64,000 bases of DNA from Lachnospiraceae bacterium 10-1 (GCA_000403495.2 KE159799.1:1268342-1332341); one strand, 5' to 3'. Numbered from the stretch's first letter, positions 34,765-44,395 are shown. Made by a program: numbers and translations. Notes: generated by a model from the sequence alone, not told the origin.

Positions 34765-34855
34765 TTTGTATGTGAAACATACAAATTTGCGTAGCAAATG
34801 GGCGAAGCTCAAAGCGGGTGATTTCCCCTTGCTTTTGTATGTGAAACATACAAGT
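34763..34855 (+). repeat. Duplicated tRNA spacer hairpin
   Basis: GCTTTTGTATGTGAAACATACAA occurs at about 34762-34785 and again at about 34833-34855, each forming a TTGTATGT/ACATACAA hairpin. The second copy is preceded by AGCGGGTGATT, an echo of the tRNA-Gly 3' end, so a tRNA-Gly-plus-spacer duplication seems to have decayed. Confidence 0.6.
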
Positions 34856-34871
34856 TTATACTTTTTTATTT

Positions 34872-34945
<74 letters not shown>

Positions 34946-34976
34946 CGAAAGGATAACCTTTAATTATCCTTCATAT

Positions 34977-35051
34977 GGTGGGTATGGCGCAGTCGGCTAG
35001 CGCGCCAGATTGTGGCTCTGGAGGCCGAGGGTTCAAGTCCCTCTATCCACC
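34977..35051 (+). tRNA. tRNA-His (anticodon GTG)
   Basis: Acceptor GTGGGTA/TATCCAC with an extra 5' G opposite discriminator C, the identity element of histidine tRNAs; anticodon stem CCAGA/TCTGG around TTGTGGC (GTG). Confidence 0.95.
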
Positions 35052-35109
35052 CTTTACCAAGGCTTGTCGGCAGACAGGCTGTTGTCTAAAAGCAGGCTTG
35101 GTGTTTTAT

Positions 35110-35181
35110 TGGGCTATCGCCAAGCGGTAAGGCACAGGACTTTGACTCCTGCATTCGCTGGTTCGAATCCAGCTAGCCCAG
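35110..35181 (+). tRNA. tRNA-Gln (anticodon TTG)
   Basis: Acceptor TGGGCTA/TAGCCCA with discriminator G, anticodon stem CAGGA/TCCTG around CTTTGAC (TTG), T arm GGTTCGAATCC. Fifth gene of the operon. Confidence 0.95.
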
Positions 35182-35191
35182 CTACATATAT

Positions 35192-35264
35192 GGGCCACTA
35201 GCTCAGGTGGTAGAGCACTTGACTTTTAATCAAGTTGTCCGGGGTTCGAGTCCCCGGTGGCTCA
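35192..35264 (+). tRNA. tRNA-Lys (anticodon TTT)
   Basis: Acceptor GGGCCAC/GTGGCTC with discriminator A, anticodon stem CTTGA/TCAAG around CTTTTAA (TTT), T arm GGTTCGAGTCC. Last gene of the operon, 10 bp after tRNA-Gln. Confidence 0.95.
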
Positions 35265-35266
35265 TC

Positions 35267-35311
35267 AAAAATATCTCCTCTCATAATCATATGAGTGGAG
35301 ATATTTTTATA
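35267..35311 (+). terminator. Terminator of the tRNA operon
   Basis: Long stem AAATATCTCC..CTCAT/ATGAG..GGAGATATTT followed by TTTAT, directly after tRNA-Lys. Flanking A and T runs would let it work in both directions, so it may also serve the minus-strand sugar operon. Confidence 0.8.
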
Positions 35312-35337
35312 TTGTTCCTTAAATAGACGGCAGATTA

Positions 35338-35367
35338 GACGGACACATAAATCCATGTCCGTCTTTT
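35338..35367 (+). terminator. Second hairpin terminator after the tRNA operon
   Basis: Stem GACGGACA/TGTCCGTC then TTTT on the plus strand, between the tRNA terminator and the convergent lipoprotein gene. Likely a back-up terminator. Confidence 0.6.
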
Positions 35368-35400
35368 CATGCCTATTGTGCATAGCTTTTCACTGTCAGA

Positions 35401-36447
35401 TTAATATCTGTCATAATAGTCCTTTGCGTTTTCAGCAGTAACCGGCTCCCACTTTACCCAGGTTTCCTCTTCTACTGTTTCTCCCTCTAATAGCTTAAGG
35501 GCTGTTTCTATTGCGATTCTGGCCTGTTCATCGGGATTCTGGAAAATATCTACAGCCACATTTCCGGCAGTCAGATTATCAGGACCATAAGGACTTAAGC
35601 AGTCAATACCTGCCACCAGTATTTTTCCACAAAGATCATGAGATTTTAATACTTCAACAATTCCGATAGTAGATGCGTTGCAGCCGGAAACAATGGCGTT
35701 GATACCATCTTCCCCGTAAAGCTGTAGCCAGTCTTCTATTACTGACATAGTCTTATTGGTGTCTGAATCCCCTGTCTGTTCGGCAATAATCTGCACATCC
35801 GGTCTAATTTCATTCATCTTATCTACAAATCCGTTACGTCTGCTTTCGGTATTGGTAAATCCAAGGGCATTTAAAACAACACATACTGTTGCATTTTCTG
35901 GAAGAACTTCTGCCAAATACTTTGCTTGTTCCTCACCAGCTTCCGTTTCCCTGCTTCCCACATAGGAATAGCTAAGTTCAAATTCTTCCGTGATTGTGGG
36001 ATAACTATTCACAAAGAGAACCGGCGTTCCACTTTCATTAAATTTAACTAAAGAGGATTCCACTCCCGGGATAGGCTGAACGATCACAAGATCTACCTTC
36101 TTATTATAAAAGGTATCAATGGTTTCCATTTGCTTGGTTGCATCTACCTGTCCGTCAAGCACCGTGCACTCCATACCCATCTCTTTTGCATATTTTTCAA
36201 TAGCATCAGCAAGCGCTTTACAGTAGCTGTCTCCAAGAGTAAGTGCAGAATATCCAATAGTAAACGTTTTTGCCTCTGCTGCTTCACCTGATGGGCTTTC
36301 TGCTGCATCTTCATTTTCTGTATCTTCATTTGCAGCTGTCTCATTTGCAGCATTTTCCGTTGTCTGTGCCGGAGCCTCCTTTGCCCCGCAGGCTGCCAGC
36401 ATGACAGTCATGGTCAGTACCATAAGTAACGATAAAAACTTTTTCAT
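35401..36447 (-). CDS. Sugar ABC transporter substrate-binding lipoprotein (RbsB-like)
   Basis: 348 residues. A lipoprotein signal peptide ends in LAAC with lipidated C20, then an Asn/Glu-rich low-complexity linker and a type I periplasmic-binding fold (about 65-340; TIGYSALTLGDSYCKAL, VIVQPIPGVESSLVKF, ALGFTNTESRRNGF). It captures a sugar or related ligand outside the cell. The ATG at 36447 has AAAGGATGG upstream. It is the last gene of the five-gene operon, unusual since binding proteins often come first; the ligand may be a GH3 product. Confidence 0.92.
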   Translation of the reverse strand: MKKFLSLLMVLTMTVMLAACGAKEAPAQTTENAANETAANEDTENEDAAESPSGEAAEAKTFTIGYSALTLGDSYCKALADAIEKYAKEMGMECTVLDGQVDATKQMETIDTFYNKKVDLVIVQPIPGVESSLVKFNESGTPVLFVNSYPTITEEFELSYSYVGSRETEAGEEQAKYLAEVLPENATVCVVLNALGFTNTESRRNGFVDKMNEIRPDVQIIAEQTGDSDTNKTMSVIEDWLQLYGEDGINAIVSGCNASTIGIVEVLKSHDLCGKILVAGIDCLSPYGPDNLTAGNVAVDIFQNPDEQARIAIETALKLLEGETVEEETWVKWEPVTAENAKDYYDRY

Positions 36448-36472
36448 TTTCTTTCCATCCTTTCTTATTTTT

Positions 36473-37264
36473 TTATAAATTAAAAAAATCAAGTACATCT
36501 AATAATGCTTTATTCCAATATTCCCAATTATGGCTTCCAGGCATCTGCTTAAAAACACAGTCCATCGTTTTCAATTCTTCTTTGAATATTCTGACAAACT
36601 CTTTATTTTGCTGAAGCAGAAAATCTTTATCTCCACAGCTAATAAAAAACCTGGGTTTGGAGCCTTCCTTTTTGTCCAGCTCCCGCAGTTGAAAACATAG
36701 GTCATTTTCGCTGTTTTTAAACTCTTCCCTTGAACCAAACACGCGGAATATATTTTCTGCCATATCCGGCACCGGATAGGCTTCTGCCTCTTTGTTGGTA
36801 TTTGCTTCAATGGGATCAATGGCACCTGACATGCTTGCACATGCGGCATATTTTTCCGGCGCATTCAACGCTATTTTCAGTGCTCCATATCCCCCCATAG
36901 AAAGACCGGCAATAAACTGATCTTCTCTCTTACGTGATGCATGAAAAAAATTACCAATAATAACAGGCAGTTCCTTTTCTATAAAATTGTAATATTCATG
37001 GCCTTCCTTACAGTTTGTATAAAAGCTTCTGTGTACATTAGGCATTACAACGATTAAATCTTTATTTTGTACATAAGTTTCAATAAGGCTTTTCCTTATG
37101 TACGCAGTGTCATCATCAAATTGTCCATGTAATAAATAAAGAACAGGGTATTTTTTATCTCCGTGATCCTGCACCATATACGGACGCTCATCCGGCAGGA
37201 TCACCTGCGCGGATGATTCCATTCCCAGATAATAAGAATAAAATTTCAAGTCAATATTAGCCAC
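36473..37264 (-). CDS. Alpha/beta-hydrolase esterase (tributyrin/acetyl-esterase type)
   Basis: 263 residues, esterase D-like fold. The oxyanion segment LLHGQFDD, nucleophile S122 in GLSMGGYGA and a C-terminal GSHNWEYW histidine form the triad. No signal peptide, so cytoplasmic. The start is GTG, with AGGAGG 6 nt upstream, 14 bp after the GH3 stop. It probably removes acyl groups (acetyl or feruloyl-like) from imported oligosaccharides handled by the same operon. Confidence 0.9.
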   Translation of the reverse strand: MANIDLKFYSYYLGMESSAQVILPDERPYMVQDHGDKKYPVLYLLHGQFDDDTAYIRKSLIETYVQNKDLIVVMPNVHRSFYTNCKEGHEYYNFIEKELPVIIGNFFHASRKREDQFIAGLSMGGYGALKIALNAPEKYAACASMSGAIDPIEANTNKEAEAYPVPDMAENIFRVFGSREEFKNSENDLCFQLRELDKKEGSKPRFFISCGDKDFLLQQNKEFVRIFKEELKTMDCVFKQMPGSHNWEYWNKALLDVLDFFNL

Positions 37265-37278
37265 TGCTGTCCTCCTTA

Positions 37279-38943
37279 TTAAAATCTGGTACTTTCCAGT
37301 CCGCAAAACGGATCAACAGGATTTTTCCCCTGAAACGTTTTCTTGCCAGCCAGCATTTCGGCAACTGCCTTTTTCACCGGCTCCACACTTGAATAAGCAT
37401 TAATGTATGTTTTGCAGTGTGGAAAATCATACAAATGATAGGGAGAGCCAAAGGACACAAACAGCGATGGAATTTCACCAAAATACCGGTCCATTGCACA
37501 CATAATGTCTCCCATCAGATCGATCATATCAATCCGGGTATTATCCCTGACCATCATGCACTCCCTGGCTGCTGCAAAAATAACCAGATCGAATTCAGCC
37601 GCGGTATGAAGCTTATGATCATATACTTCCACGGAAAATCCCTGGTCCCTTAAGTGTTTTTCAAATCCCAGTTCCTTCTCATCTCCAAACTGTCCATTGG
37701 CTTTTCCCTGAATCAGTAATATTCTTTTATATTTGTCCGGCGAAAGGGGAAGTAATTTCTGCGCATCTTTCACAAGGGTAATTGATTTCTCCACTGTCTC
37801 TAAAAGCCAGCGCTGATGCTCGCTGCATCCCAAATAAGCCTGTTCCGTTTCCGTAGGAGCCTCCTCATTTCTTTGCCTGCGCTGATGCAGGTGGAGGGCT
37901 GCTTTTAGCCCCAGCACTCTTATTACTGCTTCATCAAGCCTTTTTTCCGAAAGCTTTCCTTCCCTGATTCCATCTTTTAAAGCTGCAATGTCTTCCTCAT
38001 AATTCTTAACAAACATCAGCATGTCACAGCCGCTTTCTATGGACATGGGTAAAAGTTCCCTCCGGCTTCCGTTTGCATTGTAGCCCCCCATGATAGACGC
38101 ATCCGTGATAATCAAACCATTAAATCCTAATTCCCCGCGAAGCAGCTCCTGATTCAGTTCCTTTGACAGACTGCCCGGAAGTATTTTTTCAAATGGGAAA
38201 TCAGGATCCTTTTCCCGGTAATAAGCCGGCAGGGAAATATGTGCGCTCATAATGCTCATAACCCCTTCTTCTATCAGTTGTTTATAAACCTTTCCATAGC
38301 TATTCCGCCAGCTTTTCATATCCATTGAATTAATAGAAGTAATATTGTGTTGATCCCGGTCGTCCATTCCATCTCCGGGCCAATGCTTTAAGCATGCTGC
38401 CACCCCTTCTTTCTGCATTCCCTTCACATAGGCGCTTGCCATACGCAGCACTTTGTCCGGATCACTTCCAAAGGAACGAATATTTACAATGGGACTTTTA
38501 AAGTTGTAGTTAATATCAACTACCGGTGTAAATGACCAGTTAAATCCAAGCGCCTTGCACTCTCTGGCCGCAACAATACCCATTTTTTCCGCTATTGCCG
38601 GATCATCGCACGCTGCTACTCCCATCTGATTGGTAAAAGGTGTTCCCTGTGAGTTATTGGAATAGGACAAATGATCCATATCCGCCGACAAAAGCACTGG
38701 TATTTTAGCATTTTTCTGCATTTGTCCTGCCGATGCAACCAATTGCTCCGGTGAGTGGGTTACCATCCTGTGAAACCCTGAAAGTTCCAACGGACGTTTT
38801 TCATTTACCAGCTCTGTTGAGCCATCCAAAATAATCTGCCCTATTTTTTCTTCCAAAGTCATTGCATCAAACGTAGATTTTACCCATGCTATTGCATCCT
38901 CATCCAGAAAAAAGGGATTTTGTTTTAAAATTTCAAAACTCAT
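37279..38943 (-). CDS. Glycoside hydrolase family 3, NagZ-like
   Basis: 554 residues. GH3 N-terminal TIM barrel (about 25-355) with D281 as probable nucleophile (GLIITDASIMGG) and KHWPGDGMDDRDQH (186-199). The latter corresponds to the KHFPGHGdT..DSH loop of beta-N-acetylhexosaminidases, with PGDG in place of PGHG but the downstream Asp-x-His kept. A second C-terminal domain (about 395-545) is present. No signal peptide, so it acts on imported sugars. GGAGG lies 10 nt before the ATG. Confidence 0.9.
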   Translation of the reverse strand: MSFEILKQNPFFLDEDAIAWVKSTFDAMTLEEKIGQIILDGSTELVNEKRPLELSGFHRMVTHSPEQLVASAGQMQKNAKIPVLLSADMDHLSYSNNSQGTPFTNQMGVAACDDPAIAEKMGIVAARECKALGFNWSFTPVVDINYNFKSPIVNIRSFGSDPDKVLRMASAYVKGMQKEGVAACLKHWPGDGMDDRDQHNITSINSMDMKSWRNSYGKVYKQLIEEGVMSIMSAHISLPAYYREKDPDFPFEKILPGSLSKELNQELLRGELGFNGLIITDASIMGGYNANGSRRELLPMSIESGCDMLMFVKNYEEDIAALKDGIREGKLSEKRLDEAVIRVLGLKAALHLHQRRQRNEEAPTETEQAYLGCSEHQRWLLETVEKSITLVKDAQKLLPLSPDKYKRILLIQGKANGQFGDEKELGFEKHLRDQGFSVEVYDHKLHTAAEFDLVIFAAARECMMVRDNTRIDMIDLMGDIMCAMDRYFGEIPSLFVSFGSPYHLYDFPHCKTYINAYSSVEPVKKAVAEMLAGKKTFQGKNPVDPFCGLESTRF

Positions 38944-38994
38944 TTTTCCATTTCCTCCTTTCATATTTATTTTTGATCAGGCTGATTTTAAAGC

Positions 38995-39963
38995 CTAATG
39001 CTTCATTACAAGACTGCGGGTTTTTAAATCTATAAATACTGCCGCAACGATAATAATACCCTTAACAATATCCTGATAGTAGGCACTAATTCCCACCAGA
39101 TTCATTCCATTGTTAATCAATGCAATAATAATGGCTCCAAAAATACTGCCAATTACACCGCCTACACCGCCATTAAAGCTTGTCCCGCCTAAGACTGCGG
39201 CAATAATGGCATCAAATTCATATCCTTCTGCTGCACTTGGATATCCGCCATTTGTTCTGCCGGCCAGCATTATCCCGCTTACGGAAGCGATCACGCCCAT
39301 AATAATAAATGCTGCCATAATATCTTTTTTTACATTAATTCCTGATGCCACTGCTGCATCCGGACTTCCTCCAATTGCGTATAAATAGCGTCCGTAAACT
39401 GTTTTATTTAGTATAATAAATGTTACAATAATTACCATTACTGCAATCCATATAAGATTCGGAATCCCCAGCAGACTTCCCTGACCTAAATTCATGATCT
39501 TTCCCATCCCGTAAATTGGTGCTCCATCCGTCAAAATATATGCCATTCCACGCAGAATCATTGTGGTTGCAAGGGTAATGATAAAAAATGAAATTTTAAG
39601 AACACATACACCAATTCCGTTTAAAAGACCACAGATCACTCCTGCCAAAATACTGGCGCCAATGGCAAGAACCGGAGAGCCTGTCATTTTCATTGTAAGC
39701 GCACACACAATTGATGTCAGTGCAACGATAGAACCTGCTGAAAGGTCTGCATGTCCTGAAATAAGAAGCATTGTCATTCCACAGGTCAATACCATAGTGA
39801 TAGCCGCCTGATTTAATGTACTTAAAATATTTCCCCACTGTAAAAATGCCGGCGATGAAAAACTGCAGATCAGGAATACGATGACTAAAATCAATAAAAC
39901 TCCATATTTACTATACAAATCCACAAATTTAACATAACTTTTATTATTTTTTTTATCTTTCAT
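38995..39963 (-). CDS. Sugar ABC transporter permease (RbsC-like)
   Basis: 322 residues with about nine membrane helices. The signature GHADLSAGSIVALTS and the EAA-like segment AVLGGTSFNGGVGGVIGSIFGA are typical of RbsC/XylH/AraH permeases. It pairs with the RbsA-type ATPase encoded 65 bp upstream on the same strand and with the lipoprotein binding protein three genes downstream. The N-terminus is basic and cytoplasmic. Confidence 0.94.
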   Translation of the reverse strand: MKDKKNNKSYVKFVDLYSKYGVLLILVIVFLICSFSSPAFLQWGNILSTLNQAAITMVLTCGMTMLLISGHADLSAGSIVALTSIVCALTMKMTGSPVLAIGASILAGVICGLLNGIGVCVLKISFFIITLATTMILRGMAYILTDGAPIYGMGKIMNLGQGSLLGIPNLIWIAVMVIIVTFIILNKTVYGRYLYAIGGSPDAAVASGINVKKDIMAAFIIMGVIASVSGIMLAGRTNGGYPSAAEGYEFDAIIAAVLGGTSFNGGVGGVIGSIFGAIIIALINNGMNLVGISAYYQDIVKGIIIVAAVFIDLKTRSLVMKH

Positions 39964-40028
39964 TTTCTTGGTCCTTTCTGTCCGCTCTGGCGGATACTTA
40001 AATCAGGGAGGTTGGAAGTGCTTTTCTT

Positions 40029-41522
40029 TCAACTTTCACCCTTCGCTGCAAGCTCCATAATACGTTCCTGGGTTGCATCCTTTCTATCTAAAATATCAAC
40101 AAGTCTGCCTGATGCCACAACAGCCACCCGGTCTGATACTCCAAGCAGCTCCGGAAGTTCGGAAGAAATGAAAATCACTGCCACGCCTTTTTCAGCCAGT
40201 CTGCTGATAATATGATATATTTCCGTTTTAGCCCCCACATCTATTCCCCGGGTTGGCTCATCCAAAATAAGAATTTTAGGATCCTTTAACAGCCACTTTG
40301 CAAAAACCACCTTTTGCTGATTGCCTCCGCTTAAATTGTTTGCAGCTACCAAAGTATTATGTGCCTTAATCATCAGCTCTTTCACTGCCACATTCACTTT
40401 TTCATCTTCTGCCTTTTTATCCAAAAGTCCATATCGGGACATTTTGTTCAAAGAAGCCAGGGCAATATTTTCTTTGATAGATCTGCACAATACCAGTCCA
40501 TCTCCCTTCCGGTCTTCTGTCAGCATGGCAATTCCTGCATTTATGGCATCCATAGGTTTTTTCACATTTAGTTTTTTTCCTTCCACAAATATGCTCCCCT
40601 CTGTGGCCTGATCCAAACCAAAAATGCATCTCATTATCTCTGTGCGGCCTGCCCCCATCACTCCTGAAAATCCAAGCACTTCTCCTTTTCTCAGGGAAAA
40701 GGAAACTTCAGAAAATACTTTTTTTCTTCCAAGCCCTTTTACTTCAAGTATTTCTTCCCCTATATCCACCTCTTTTTTATAATACACATTTTTTATGTCC
40801 CTCCCTACCATACAGGAGATCATTTCTTCCCTTGTAATTTCTTCAATAGGACATTCTTTCTTTTTTTCCCCATCACGAAGAATCGTCACATGATCGGCAA
40901 TCTGATAGATCTCATCTAATTTGTGAGAAATGTATATAATTGATATTCCATTTTCTTTCAGTTCCTTTATAAAGGAAAACAGCTTTTCCACCTCTTTGGG
41001 CGTAATTGCTGAAGTTGGCTCATCCATAATAATCAGCTTGGATTCTTTGGAAATGGCCTTAATAATCTCTATCATTTGAATATTTGCAATAGAAAGCGTA
41101 TTCATTTTCTGTCTTGGATCATAAGGCAGATCCCATTCATCAAAAATCTTCTGACATAATTCATAGGTTTTTGGCAGATCCACAATTCCTTTTGCTTTTT
41201 CCGGAAAGCGTCCCATAAAAATGTTTTCTGCAATGGTCATGTCTTTTATGGGATTCAGTTCCTGATAAATCATGGAAATATCCTTGTGCTTTCCTGTACT
41301 TGCAATTTTTTCAATTGGCTTTCCTTCAAAAAAAATCTCTCCACAGTCAGGCGTTCTATCCCCAATAAGAACCTTCATAAGTGTTGATTTTCCAGCTCCA
41401 TTTTCCCCCATAACTGCATGAACAGAAGCCTTACCTATGCTTATGGATACATCATTCAGCGCAATCACACCCGGAAACTTAACGACAATATGTTTCATCT
41501 CCATCAGAATTTCCTGTTCCAC
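40029..41522 (-). CDS. Sugar ABC transporter ATPase, duplicated (RbsA/MglA-like)
   Basis: 497 residues with two ATPase domains. The first is complete: GENGAGKSTLMK, LSIANIQMIEI signature region and LIIMDEPTSAI. The second has the degenerate Walker A (GVMGAGRTE) normal for this family, with LSGGNQQKVVFAKWL and ILILDEPTRGIDVGAK. It powers uptake with the RbsC-like permease. The start is GTG after GGAGGGG. It is the first gene of the operon, read from a promoter at 41557-41585. Confidence 0.95.
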   Translation of the reverse strand: MEQEILMEMKHIVVKFPGVIALNDVSISIGKASVHAVMGENGAGKSTLMKVLIGDRTPDCGEIFFEGKPIEKIASTGKHKDISMIYQELNPIKDMTIAENIFMGRFPEKAKGIVDLPKTYELCQKIFDEWDLPYDPRQKMNTLSIANIQMIEIIKAISKESKLIIMDEPTSAITPKEVEKLFSFIKELKENGISIIYISHKLDEIYQIADHVTILRDGEKKKECPIEEITREEMISCMVGRDIKNVYYKKEVDIGEEILEVKGLGRKKVFSEVSFSLRKGEVLGFSGVMGAGRTEIMRCIFGLDQATEGSIFVEGKKLNVKKPMDAINAGIAMLTEDRKGDGLVLCRSIKENIALASLNKMSRYGLLDKKAEDEKVNVAVKELMIKAHNTLVAANNLSGGNQQKVVFAKWLLKDPKILILDEPTRGIDVGAKTEIYHIISRLAEKGVAVIFISSELPELLGVSDRVAVVASGRLVDILDRKDATQERIMELAAKGES

Positions 41523-41556
41523 ATTATCCCCTCCAATCCTTGTATCATTTTAATCA

Positions 41557-41585
41557 ATTATATAAACACCCCATCCTTTGTACAA
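41557..41585 (-). promoter_or_regulatory. Promoter of the sugar-uptake operon
   Basis: On the minus strand TTGTAC (41585-41580) and TATAAT (41562-41557) are 17 bp apart, about 35 bp before the ATPase start codon. Confidence 0.65.
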
Positions 41586-41683
41586 TGAGACTGAAATAAT
41601 ATTAAGTATGACAATAACAACATGAACAAATAAACATCTTATTTTAACAGCACTAAATCTTAATTTTATACCACTTCCTTTAT

Positions 41684-41728
41684 TTGGAAGTACATTTCAA
41701 TTGTGATACAATAGAAATGTGGTACAAT
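41684..41728 (+). promoter_or_regulatory. Tandem promoters and palindromic operator of the YesN/YesM operon
   Basis: Two overlapping promoters can be read on the plus strand: TTGGAA-17 bp-TACAAT (41684-41712) and TTGTGA-16 bp-TACAAT (41701-41728). An inverted repeat ATTTCaATTGTgatACAATaGAAAT (41694-41718) covers the first -10 box and the second -35 box. A regulator bound there would occlude both. It may also affect the divergent transporter promoter 110 bp away. Confidence 0.55.
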
Positions 41729-41791
41729 AGGTAATAAATCCATTGCAGTTTTAGTTCTGTTTTTCGCCAAAAAAATGTCGGGGTATTGTAC

Positions 41792-43369
41792 ATGTTTAAA
41801 GTGTTGATTGTTGATGATGAAAAAATTATATGCCAGCTTGTGAAACGTCTGATCGACTGGCCTTTCCTAGGACTCGACTTTGCCGGTGAAGCTTACAATT
41901 ACACGCAGGCAGTTCAGCTTATTAAAGAGCAGGCACCTGACATTGTAATAACCGATATTAAAATGCCTCAGAAAGACGGCCTCTCATTGATTGAAACAAT
42001 CCGTTCGCAGGATGTAGATATCTCTATTATCGCCATAAGCGGATGCCGGGAATTTGAGTATGCCAGAAATATGCTGAAATATGATGTGGAAGATTATCTT
42101 TTAAAGCCCATTCAGAAGAAAGAGCTGAATGCAACCTTACAAAGAATTGTAAATAAAAAGAAAGCTGCCCTGGAAAGCAAAAGCAAGGAGCATATTAGTA
42201 TTTCCAAATGCCGGGAACTATTTATGAGAAAGCTTTTGGAGCTTCCTGCTGCGCTTCCGGAAAAGTCCCTTCCGGAAATTAACAGGGAATACCATTTTAA
42301 TTTTTCCGGCAGTTTCTTTTCCCTTCTTGCGGTAAAGGCTGATTTTAAGCAGGAAATCTGTACGGATACTTCTCTTAGCAGCCGCATTCTTGACAATATC
42401 CGCATCTCCATGCTTAATACAATCCATGAACTTTCCTTTGAGTCAGAAGCAATTATCATGGATTCGCGAATTTACATTTTAGTAAGTACCGGAGAGCCTG
42501 AAAATGAATTTACAGAAAAGATAAAAAAAGCAATCACACCCATTGTCTCCATGAACCTTCAAAAACATGAGATTATCAGCCTTTCTGTGGTTATGGACAC
42601 ATTTTACGGAAGCCTGTATCAAATTAGTCAATGTCTGGAAAGGGTAAACAAAATTTTAGATCACCGCATGGATTTTGTTCAAAATGAATTTATTATATAC
42701 AGGTCAGTTTCCTTAACAGAATCTTCTGAGCCGGACAAAAAATTATATAAGCAAATTGACGGACAAATCAAACTTTTAGCAGATGCTCTTGAAAAAAATA
42801 TTTTCATTGCATTTATATATGACCTGCTGACTCTGCCGGAGCTTACCAATTACAATTCCTTATGTCTGTCCTTTTATACCCTGAAAAAAATTGAGGAACT
42901 TGTCAGTGAAAGCCACACGCCAAAAAAGGCCGGCATGGAAACAGCCGAAAAGCTTAAAAACAGTATTCATAAGCATATGATGGGCAGTATCATGAAATCC
43001 TATTTGGAAGATGTTCTGGAATGCTGGATTCTTTTCAAACAGGAAACGGAAAAAAAGCCCATTCGTCAGGTCAAAACTTATATAGAAGAAAATTACAATC
43101 AGGATGTTAACTTAAATTCCCTGTCCAGATTGGTTTATCTTAATCCTATTTATTTAAGCTCTATGTTTAAGCAGGAAACAGGAGTAAGCATTACAGATTA
43201 TATTATTGAAGTAAGATTAAAAAAAGCAAAGGAACTGCTTGCCGATACTCCTATGTTTATCGGGGAAATTGCAAGTGCCGTAGGATATAAGGACACACGA
43301 TATTTCAGCAAGCTGTTTTTAAAACATGTAGGCATTAAACCTACAGAATACCGAAAATACCATTCATGA
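41792..43369 (+). CDS. YesN-type response regulator (REC + AraC HTH)
   Basis: 525 residues: receiver (about 1-120, D55 in IVITDIKMP, Lys in LLKPIQKKEL), a helical middle domain of 280 residues, and a C-terminal AraC-type double HTH (about 425-525; IEENYNQDVNLNSLSRLVYLNPIYLSSMFKQETG, GYKDTRYFSKLFLKHVGIKPTEYRK). It should activate the divergent sugar operon when phosphorylated by the YesM-type kinase next door. The ATG at 41792 is preferred over an upstream TTG. Confidence 0.94.
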   Translation: MFKVLIVDDEKIICQLVKRLIDWPFLGLDFAGEAYNYTQAVQLIKEQAPDIVITDIKMPQKDGLSLIETIRSQDVDISIIAISGCREFEYARNMLKYDVEDYLLKPIQKKELNATLQRIVNKKKAALESKSKEHISISKCRELFMRKLLELPAALPEKSLPEINREYHFNFSGSFFSLLAVKADFKQEICTDTSLSSRILDNIRISMLNTIHELSFESEAIIMDSRIYILVSTGEPENEFTEKIKKAITPIVSMNLQKHEIISLSVVMDTFYGSLYQISQCLERVNKILDHRMDFVQNEFIIYRSVSLTESSEPDKKLYKQIDGQIKLLADALEKNIFIAFIYDLLTLPELTNYNSLCLSFYTLKKIEELVSESHTPKKAGMETAEKLKNSIHKHMMGSIMKSYLEDVLECWILFKQETEKKPIRQVKTYIEENYNQDVNLNSLSRLVYLNPIYLSSMFKQETGVSITDYIIEVRLKKAKELLADTPMFIGEIASAVGYKDTRYFSKLFLKHVGIKPTEYRKYHS

Positions 43370-43380
43370 GGGTTCCACAT

Positions 43381-44391
43381 ATGAACAGTCCGGAAAACAA
43401 ATTACTGACTCACTTAAATCATAGAAGACGATCTTTATTCCTGATCCTATCTATTCTCGCTGCTGCATCCCTTTATCTATTGATGAAGGATCATAAAATG
43501 ACCTGGATTTCTTTTTTACTTATACTTTGCTGTATTCTGCTTGCCTGTAACATTCTGCTGATTAAGAAGCAGGTCATACTTCCCATGCAGACTCTGGAAA
43601 ATGAGCTTTCCCTGCTTTTAAAAGAATACCAGATCAAAGAACATACGGAAGATTGTCCGGATCATCAGGCTTTGGGACTTGCAAAAGAATTGGAACTTGC
43701 CATTATTAATAAATATTCCAGGCAGCTTTTATATATACAAGCCCAGATTGACGCTCTGCAGACACAGATTAATCCCCATTTTCTCTACAATACACTGGAA
43801 GAAATACGTGGACTTGCACTGATAAAAGATGAAAATGATATTGCCAGTATGACAGAAGCCCTGGCCTTAATGTTCCGGTACAGTATCAGTCAGGACAATA
43901 AAAACGTAACCTTTGAGCAGGAGCTGCGCAATCTGGAAAATTATATTTTAATCCAGAAATTCCGGTTCTCAGACAAATTTACACTCCGGTATGAACTTGA
44001 TAAATCGGACGAAGCCTTAATGAATTACCGTCTTCCCAAACTTACCATACAGCCCATCGTGGAAAATGCCATCCAGCATGGACTAAACACAATGGATGAA
44101 GGCGGCCTTATTACCATCAAGGCGGTTCCAACACAAAACAGGCTCTTAATCAGAATTTCGGACAACGGCATCGGCATGTCTGCCGATCTGCTTGAACAGT
44201 TAAATCATAAACTTGAAAATTCTGCTGCTGAAGACAGTCAAATATCAACTGTTGAAAAAACAGGCATTGCCCTGATCAATGTAAACCTGCGCATCAAGCT
44301 TACTTATGGCGTACAATACGGCCTTTTTGTATCCAGCACCCCAAATGTGGGAACCACTGTTGAAATCAGCCTTCCCCTTTTAAAGGAATAA
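43381..44391 (+). CDS. YesM/LytS-type sensor histidine kinase
   Basis: 336 residues. Two membrane helices (about 19-34 and 42-61) leave almost no extracellular loop, so the kinase lacks its own ligand-binding domain. The His_kinase motif QTQINPHFLYNTLEEIR places the phospho-site at H133, and HATPase_c has VENAIQHGL and DNGIGM. The ATG at 43381 has GAGGG at 8 nt; an ATG at 43366 overlapping the upstream stop is less likely. Sensing through another protein, such as the transporter or the downstream ABC-like protein, fits the missing sensor. Confidence 0.92.
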   Translation: MNSPENKLLTHLNHRRRSLFLILSILAAASLYLLMKDHKMTWISFLLILCCILLACNILLIKKQVILPMQTLENELSLLLKEYQIKEHTEDCPDHQALGLAKELELAIINKYSRQLLYIQAQIDALQTQINPHFLYNTLEEIRGLALIKDENDIASMTEALALMFRYSISQDNKNVTFEQELRNLENYILIQKFRFSDKFTLRYELDKSDEALMNYRLPKLTIQPIVENAIQHGLNTMDEGGLITIKAVPTQNRLLIRISDNGIGMSADLLEQLNHKLENSAAEDSQISTVEKTGIALINVNLRIKLTYGVQYGLFVSSTPNVGTTVEISLPLLKE

Positions 44392-44395
44392 CTCC

